From Mogibacterium sp. (lineage in GTDB: Bacteria > Bacillota_A > Clostridia > Peptostreptococcales > Anaerovoracaceae): a DNA stretch of 12,474 nt. The DNA is taken from the NCBI GenBank assembly GCA_017469325.1, contig JAFUGO010000026.1, positions 1 to 12,474 of the forward strand. Direction: 5' to 3'. Below, piece by piece: positions 8,452 through 12,474 of this stretch. The stretch's first letter is position 1; every line of letters begins with the position of its first letter. Made by a program: the position numbers and the translations under genes. Under the pieces are notes generated by a model that saw only the letters and a list, made by a program, of their open reading frames with translations, searched no databases and was not told where the DNA came from.

Positions 8452-8476
8452 ATGTATACATTCTAAGGGTATACAT
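8452..8476. promoter_or_regulatory. Paired GTATACAT boxes at the transcription start (candidate operator)
   Basis: ATGTATACAT (8452-8461) is a perfect 10-bp palindrome on the predicted start point. GTATACAT recurs at 8469-8476, 15 bp away, directly before the GGAGG ribosome site. A repressor bound here would block both RNA polymerase and initiation, so this is a plausible operator for the citrate/2-oxoglutarate genes. The same core occurs at 8285-8294. The regulator is not encoded in the window. Note that GTATAC also occurs inside coding sequence (about 408 and 8695), where Val-Tyr codons explain it. Confidence 0.5.
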
Positions 8477-8490
8477 CGGAGGATCCCGCA

Positions 8491-9897
8491 ATGGATATTA
8501 AAAACGACAAAGAAAAAGCCGCAAGCATAAGGACCAGGCTCAACAACCGCACCAATCTGCTCGAGATGCAGAACTACCAGTATGAGGTGCAGGATATTCC
8601 TGATCCTAACCTGCTTCGCGAATTCTTCGCATATACAGAGATCCCTAAAGTGGGATTCAACTTCAGGACCAGCCCGTTCGGAATGCCTGATCAGGTATAC
8701 ATCACGGATTCGACATTCCGCGACGGACAGCAGTCGAGAGAGCCGTACACGACTAAGCAGATAGTCGACATTTTTAAGATGCTCTCGAAGCTCTCCGGGC
8801 CGAAGGGGATAATCAGGCAGACCGAGTTCTTTACATATTCCGAAAGAGACAAGGCGGCGATACATGCATGCCAGGAGCTCGGCCTTGAATTCCCTCAGAT
8901 AACGACCTGGATCAGAGCGAAGAAAGAGGACTTCAAGATCGTAAAAGAGATGGGAGTAAAGGAGACAGGCATCCTCACAAGCTGCTCCGACTACCACATC
9001 TTCTATAAGCTCGGCATGACACGAAGCCAGGCGATGGACCATTATCTTTCGGTAGTGCATGACGCTTTTGAAGCGGGGATAGTTCCGCGCTGTCACCTCG
9101 AAGACATCACGAGAGCGGATTTCTACGGATTCGTGGTTCCTTTTGTAAGCGCCATTCAGGAGATGGCAAAGCAGGCGAAGATGCCTGCCAAGATAAGGGT
9201 GTGCGACACCATGGGATACGGAGTGCCTTATCCGGGCGTCGCTCTTCCGAGGTCCGTTTCGGGTATCATCTACGGTCTTCACGAGTACGCCGAGGTACCT
9301 AGTGAATGCCTGGAGTGGCACGGCCACAACGACTTCTACAAGGCTGTTTCGAATGCGGCAACAGCATGGCTCTACGGATGCGGAGCCGTCAACTGCACGC
9401 TCTTCGGGATCGGAGAGCGCACGGGCAACATACCTCTCGAGGCTATGGTGTTCGAGTATGCGCAGCTGAAGGGCACGCTCGACGGAATGGACACGACCGT
9501 CATCACTGACCTGGCAAGGTATTACGAACAGCAGGTCGGCTATCAGATCCCTGTGCAGACACCTTTCGCGGGCGCCAACTTCAACGTGACGCGCGCGGGC
9601 ATACACGCGGACGGCCTCCTGAAGAACGAAGAGATCTACAATATCTTCGACACAGATAAATTCCTCAAGAGACCTCCTCTGGTCAACATCAGCCAGAGCT
9701 CGGGAGCCGCGGGCATCGCGCACTGGCTCAACACCAGCTACGGCCTCAAAGGCGAGAAGATGGTCGACAAGCACAGCGCGGTCGTGCTGTTTATCAAGGA
9801 CTGGGTCGATGCGGAATACGAATCCGGCCGTGTGGCTGAGATCGGTGCCGATGAGATCCACAACAAGGTCAACGAATTCATGACGATGAGGGGATAG
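8491..9897 (+). CDS. Re-type citrate synthase-like protein (HMGL-like / homocitrate-isopropylmalate synthase superfamily)
   Basis: A 468-residue cytoplasmic TIM-barrel synthase, probably condensing acetyl-CoA with oxaloacetate to citrate with Re stereochemistry, as in anaerobes lacking the ordinary Si-enzyme. A leader of about 65 residues precedes the barrel, whose first strand carries 'ITDSTFRDGQQ' (71-81; Arg77-Asp78 is the metal/catalytic pair). The metal-binding HxH is in 'WHGHNDF' (His277, His279). 'RQTEFFTYS', 'TGILTSCSDYHIFYKLG', 'CHLEDITRADFYGF' and 'GIGERTGN' match my recollection of the Re-citrate synthase branch (C. kluyveri type) rather than leuA or nifV. No C-terminal leucine-type regulatory domain is obvious. 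An aconitase-like gene follows after 15 bp and a probable isocitrate dehydrogenase after that, which supports citrate as product. It could instead be a homocitrate or isopropylmalate synthase, and may be annotated so; the superfamily is certain, the substrate is not. Confidence 0.8.
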   Translation: MDIKNDKEKAASIRTRLNNRTNLLEMQNYQYEVQDIPDPNLLREFFAYTEIPKVGFNFRTSPFGMPDQVYITDSTFRDGQQSREPYTTKQIVDIFKMLSKLSGPKGIIRQTEFFTYSERDKAAIHACQELGLEFPQITTWIRAKKEDFKIVKEMGVKETGILTSCSDYHIFYKLGMTRSQAMDHYLSVVHDAFEAGIVPRCHLEDITRADFYGFVVPFVSAIQEMAKQAKMPAKIRVCDTMGYGVPYPGVALPRSVSGIIYGLHEYAEVPSECLEWHGHNDFYKAVSNAATAWLYGCGAVNCTLFGIGERTGNIPLEAMVFEYAQLKGTLDGMDTTVITDLARYYEQQVGYQIPVQTPFAGANFNVTRAGIHADGLLKNEEIYNIFDTDKFLKRPPLVNISQSSGAAGIAHWLNTSYGLKGEKMVDKHSAVVLFIKDWVDAEYESGRVAEIGADEIHNKVNEFMTMRG

Positions 9898-9912
9898 AGA
9901 ACGGGGGAAGCA

Positions 9913-12192
9913 ATGATCAGATATAAAAATGAAGCGGCGGTATGGCAGAACGGAGCTCCGGTCAAAGCACCGGAAGGCACTGACAAAGAAGCCGCCCGCA
10001 GGGGGACGATAGCTTATCAGATAATGGACGCGCACCGCGATGACACGGCGGACGGGCTCTTCCACATACACTTCGATGCCCTCGTATCCCACGATATAAC
10101 ATATGTAGGCATCATCCAGACGGCCAGAGCGAGCGGACTCAGGGAGTTCCCGGTGCCGTACGCGATGACAAACTGCCACAACAGCCTCTGTGCCGTGGGC
10201 GGAACGATAAATGAAGACGACCACGTATTCGGCCTTTCGGCCGCGAAGAAGTATGGCGGCATATACGTGCCTGCGAACCAGAGCGTCATCCACTCGTACG
10301 CGAGGGAGGAGCTCGCCGCATGCGGCAGCATGATCCTCGGATCGGACAGCCACACGCGTTACGGAGCTCTCGGCACGATGGGAGTCGGCGAAGGCGGCCC
10401 CGAGCTGGTGAAGCAGCTCCTCAAAAACACATGGGACATCAACCCGCCTGAGGTGGTGCTTTGCTATCTGACGGGAAGCCCGCGCAAGGGGATAGGTCCG
10501 CACGATGTGGCGCTCTCGCTGGTGAAGGAGACCTTCGGCGGAGGACTGGTAAAGAACAAGGTCCTCGAATTCGCGGGTCCGGGACTCGCGTCGCTCCCGT
10601 ACGATTTCAGAAGCGGCATCGACGTGAGGACCACAGAGACGACTTGCCTGTCATCCATATGGGCGACAGACGAAGAGATAGAAAAATACTACGCGATCCA
10701 CAAGAGGCCTGAGTGCTACAGAAAGCTGGAGCCGGCCGAGGGCGCGTATTACGACGCGGTGATCACCATCGAGCTCGACAAGGTCGAGTCCATGATCGCG
10801 CTGCCGTTCCACCCGTCCAACGCGTACACCATACACGAGTTCCTCGATAACGCAGAGGAGATACTGGCCGGCGTGGAGGCAGAAGCTGCCGTGAAATTCC
10901 CGGCGGCGCATCTTGACCTCAGATCGAAGGTGAGAGGTAAAGGCGTGCTGGCAGACCAGGGCGTGATCGCGGGATGCTCAGGCGGAATATTCGACAACAT
11001 AGTCGAGGCGGCTGACATCCTCAAGGGACAGAGCACGGGTAGCGGATACTTCTCGCTGTCTGTCTATCCGACAAGCGTTCCTACAAACCTGGCTCTTGCA
11101 AGAGCGGGCAAGCTTGAGTCGCTGCTCGAGGCGGGCGCACTGATCAAGCCGTCCTTCTGCGGACCGTGCTTCGGAGCCGGAGATGTGCCTGCCAACAACG
11201 GGCTCTCGCTCCGCCATACGACACGTAACTTCCCTAACCGTGAGGGCTCGAAGCCGGGAGAAGGCCAGATAAGCGGAGTAGCTCTGATGGACGCAAGATC
11301 CATAGCTGCGACTGCGGCAAACGGCGGATACATCACCGCGGCTACGGATATCGATTACGATACCGAACACGTAGAATATACATTCGACAATACTTCGTAT
11401 AAGAACCGCTGCTACTACGGATTCGGCAAGGCCGATACCGGTGCGGACCTTATACTCGGACCGAATATCACGGACTGGCCTAAGATCTATCCGCTGGCAG
11501 ACAACATGCTGCTCGAGCTGGACGCTGTCATCCGCGATCCGGTAACGACCACCGACGAGCTCATCCCTTCCGGAGAGACTTCATCGTACAGGAGCAATCC
11601 TTTGAGGCTTGCCGAATTCGCACTCTCGCGCCGCGTGCCTGAATACGTGCCGAGGTCAAAGGCTGTCAAGGCCGATGAAGAGGCGCGCAGAAACGGAGAG
11701 TCTCCGGCAAAAATAGCGAAGGCTCTTGAGATCCTCATCGATGCGGGAGCGGCAGACGGAGCGGCGGACGAACTCATGAAGAACACAAAGTTCGGATCCT
11801 GCGTATTCTCGATGAAACCGGGAGACGGCTCGGCCCGCGAGCAGGCGGCCTCGTGCCAGAAGGTCCTCGGCGGTGCGGCCAACATATGCTATGAGTACGC
11901 GACCAAGCGCTACCGCAGCAACTGCATCAACTGGGGGCTCGTGCCGTTCACCCTCGCGAAGGATACGGAGTTCCCTTATGAAGAGGGAGACATGGTGTTC
12001 GTTCCGGGCATACGCGGACTGATCGAAAGCGGCTGCGAAGACATCCCTGCGAAGGTTATCTGCGCGGGAGCGGACGGTCCTGCGGTGAAGGATATAACTC
12101 TGCATGTCGCGGGGCTGACGGACGACGAAAAAGACATCCTCCTGAAGGGATACCTGATGAATTACTACGCGGCGCAGAGCGCTGAAAGGTAA
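9913..12192 (+). CDS. Aconitase-superfamily hydratase (YbhJ-like), [4Fe-4S] enzyme
   Basis: A 759-residue protein with all aconitase domains including the C-terminal swivel domain; probably interconverts citrate and isocitrate here. The three cluster cysteines are Cys355 ('IAGCSGG') and Cys416/Cys419 ('CGPC'), spaced 61 and 3 against 63 and 3 in bovine aconitase. By eye, other catalytic residues align too: Gln69, His89, His127, Asp145-Ser146-His147 ('GSDSHT'), Arg438 and Arg443 ('TTRNFPNRE'), Arg560 and Ser640-Arg642 ('GSAREQ'). Two differ: bovine Asp100 is Cys88 ('NCHNS') and Ser643 is Ala641. Its size and single-chain form resemble E. coli YbhJ rather than AcnA/AcnB, and YbhJ has no settled function that I know of. 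ATG 9913 follows GGGGGAAG by a few bases and lies 15 bp after the synthase gene, so the two are co-transcribed. The superfamily is sure; citrate as substrate is inferred from context. Confidence 0.85.
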   Translation: MIRYKNEAAVWQNGAPVKAPEGTDKEAARRGTIAYQIMDAHRDDTADGLFHIHFDALVSHDITYVGIIQTARASGLREFPVPYAMTNCHNSLCAVGGTINEDDHVFGLSAAKKYGGIYVPANQSVIHSYAREELAACGSMILGSDSHTRYGALGTMGVGEGGPELVKQLLKNTWDINPPEVVLCYLTGSPRKGIGPHDVALSLVKETFGGGLVKNKVLEFAGPGLASLPYDFRSGIDVRTTETTCLSSIWATDEEIEKYYAIHKRPECYRKLEPAEGAYYDAVITIELDKVESMIALPFHPSNAYTIHEFLDNAEEILAGVEAEAAVKFPAAHLDLRSKVRGKGVLADQGVIAGCSGGIFDNIVEAADILKGQSTGSGYFSLSVYPTSVPTNLALARAGKLESLLEAGALIKPSFCGPCFGAGDVPANNGLSLRHTTRNFPNREGSKPGEGQISGVALMDARSIAATAANGGYITAATDIDYDTEHVEYTFDNTSYKNRCYYGFGKADTGADLILGPNITDWPKIYPLADNMLLELDAVIRDPVTTTDELIPSGETSSYRSNPLRLAEFALSRRVPEYVPRSKAVKADEEARRNGESPAKIAKALEILIDAGAADGAADELMKNTKFGSCVFSMKPGDGSAREQAASCQKVLGGAANICYEYATKRYRSNCINWGLVPFTLAKDTEFPYEEGDMVFVPGIRGLIESGCEDIPAKVICAGADGPAVKDITLHVAGLTDDEKDILLKGYLMNYYAAQSAER

Positions 12193-12197
12193 ACGCG

Positions 12198-12278
12198 ATG
12201 ATCGTCATGGGCGAGGATCAGGAAGAGATCAGGAAAATACCGGAGAACAGAAAGCAGATCGATTTCAAAGGCGGATAA
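12198..12278 (+). CDS. Candidate 26-residue small ORF between aconitase-like and dehydrogenase genes
   Basis: ATG 12198 to TAA 12276-12278 encodes 26 mostly charged residues, starting MIVMGEDQEEIRK and ending KQIDFKGG. AAAGG (12185-12189) sits 8 bp upstream, overlapping the end of the aconitase-like gene, and is a respectable ribosome site. The ORF's stop codon overlaps the AAGGAG that serves the next gene, so its translation could couple the two large genes. No membrane segment, cysteine or known motif is present. It may be a true small peptide, a coupling device, or chance; I do not recognise it. Confidence 0.3.
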   Translation: MIVMGEDQEEIRKIPENRKQIDFKGG

Positions 12279-12291
12279 GGAGACCTTTATT

Positions 12292-12474
12292 ATGGACAAA
12301 GAGATCAGGGGACAGATAGAGGCGGCAGCAGAGCAGTTCAGGGCTATGCTTACCGAGCAGTACGAGAGAAATGCGCGCATGGCTGCACGCAGAAAGGCCG
12401 CGAAGGATGCGGACGACAGTGAGGCGGTTTCCGGCGGAGCCGGGAAGACTGTGATCGGTCTCGCCGCCGGGGAC
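12292..12474 (+). CDS. Probable isocitrate/isopropylmalate-family dehydrogenase, 5' end only
   Basis: Only 61 residues are in the window and the frame is open at the right edge. A charged, probably helical leader of about 50 residues (rich in Glu, Arg and Ala) is followed by 'GKTVIGLAAGD' (51-61). This has the form of the first strand of the beta-decarboxylating dehydrogenase fold, which normally runs on as GDGIGP. The next residues beyond the window should therefore be G-I-G-P. As third enzyme after a citrate synthase and an aconitase relative, it would oxidise and decarboxylate isocitrate to 2-oxoglutarate. ATG 12292 has AAGGAG (12277-12282) 9 bp upstream, a strong site. The call rests on a short match plus context; another Rossmann-type protein cannot be excluded. 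Confidence 0.6.
   Translation, partial: MDKEIRGQIEAAAEQFRAMLTEQYERNARMAARRKAAKDADDSEAVSGGAGKTVIGLAAGD

Noticed and set aside
8694..8703. GGTATACATC inside the synthase gene, identical to the box beside the ribosome site
   Set aside because: It is fully explained by codons for Gln-Val-Tyr-Ile. A similar GTATAC at about 408 in the ATPase is also Val-Tyr coding, so neither is counted as an operator.
8443..10503. A 686-codon open frame on the - strand opposite the synthase and aconitase-like genes
   Set aside because: Its translation is rich in Arg, His, Val and Tyr with no recognisable family. It mirrors two well-identified + strand enzymes and arises from their codon bias.

Overview
The window looks like chromosomal DNA of a fairly GC-rich anaerobic Bacillota, most likely class Clostridia. 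I infer this from gene content: a Re-type citrate synthase relative, an EFR1-like flavodoxin and a TrpRS with the 'TGDRPTG...HIGH' N-terminus typical of many Firmicutes. Purine-rich Shine-Dalgarno sites and frequent ATA and AGA/AGG codons agree. A genus cannot be assigned from sequence alone. All nine convincing genes (plus one tiny candidate) lie on the + strand. I see no rRNA, tRNA, CRISPR array, insertion sequence or phage gene.

Region 1 (1-7519) is a tightly packed co-directional run: a P-type Ca2+ ATPase lacking its N-terminus at the window edge, a MATE-family exporter, 5-formyltetrahydrofolate cyclo-ligase, tryptophanyl-tRNA synthetase (trpS), and a ClC Cl-/H+ exchanger with a C-terminal RCK_C domain. 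Gaps are 6-60 bp with no convincing internal terminator. This looks like one housekeeping/transport transcription unit, or a few overlapping ones, rather than a single pathway.

Region 2 (7520-8330) is a separate small unit. An extended -10 promoter precedes a 217-residue flavodoxin-like protein, and an intrinsic terminator follows it. The protein resembles the N-terminal half of EFR1-type flavodoxin-ferredoxins but has no ferredoxin half and has lost hydroxyl residues in its FMN-phosphate loop.

Region 3 (8331-12474) is the most interesting. A good sigma-70-type promoter (TTGACT-17 bp-TAAAAT) with palindromic GTATAC boxes around its start point drives a HMGL-like synthase resembling Re-citrate synthase, then an aconitase-superfamily 'hydratase' (YbhJ-like size), then a possible 26-codon ORF, then the first 61 codons of what is probably an isocitrate/isopropylmalate-family dehydrogenase. 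Together these would convert oxaloacetate plus acetyl-CoA through citrate and isocitrate to 2-oxoglutarate, the anaerobic route to glutamate. The aconitase-like protein keeps the three cluster cysteines and most catalytic residues, but by eye differs at two active-site positions. Its exact substrate is therefore worth testing.
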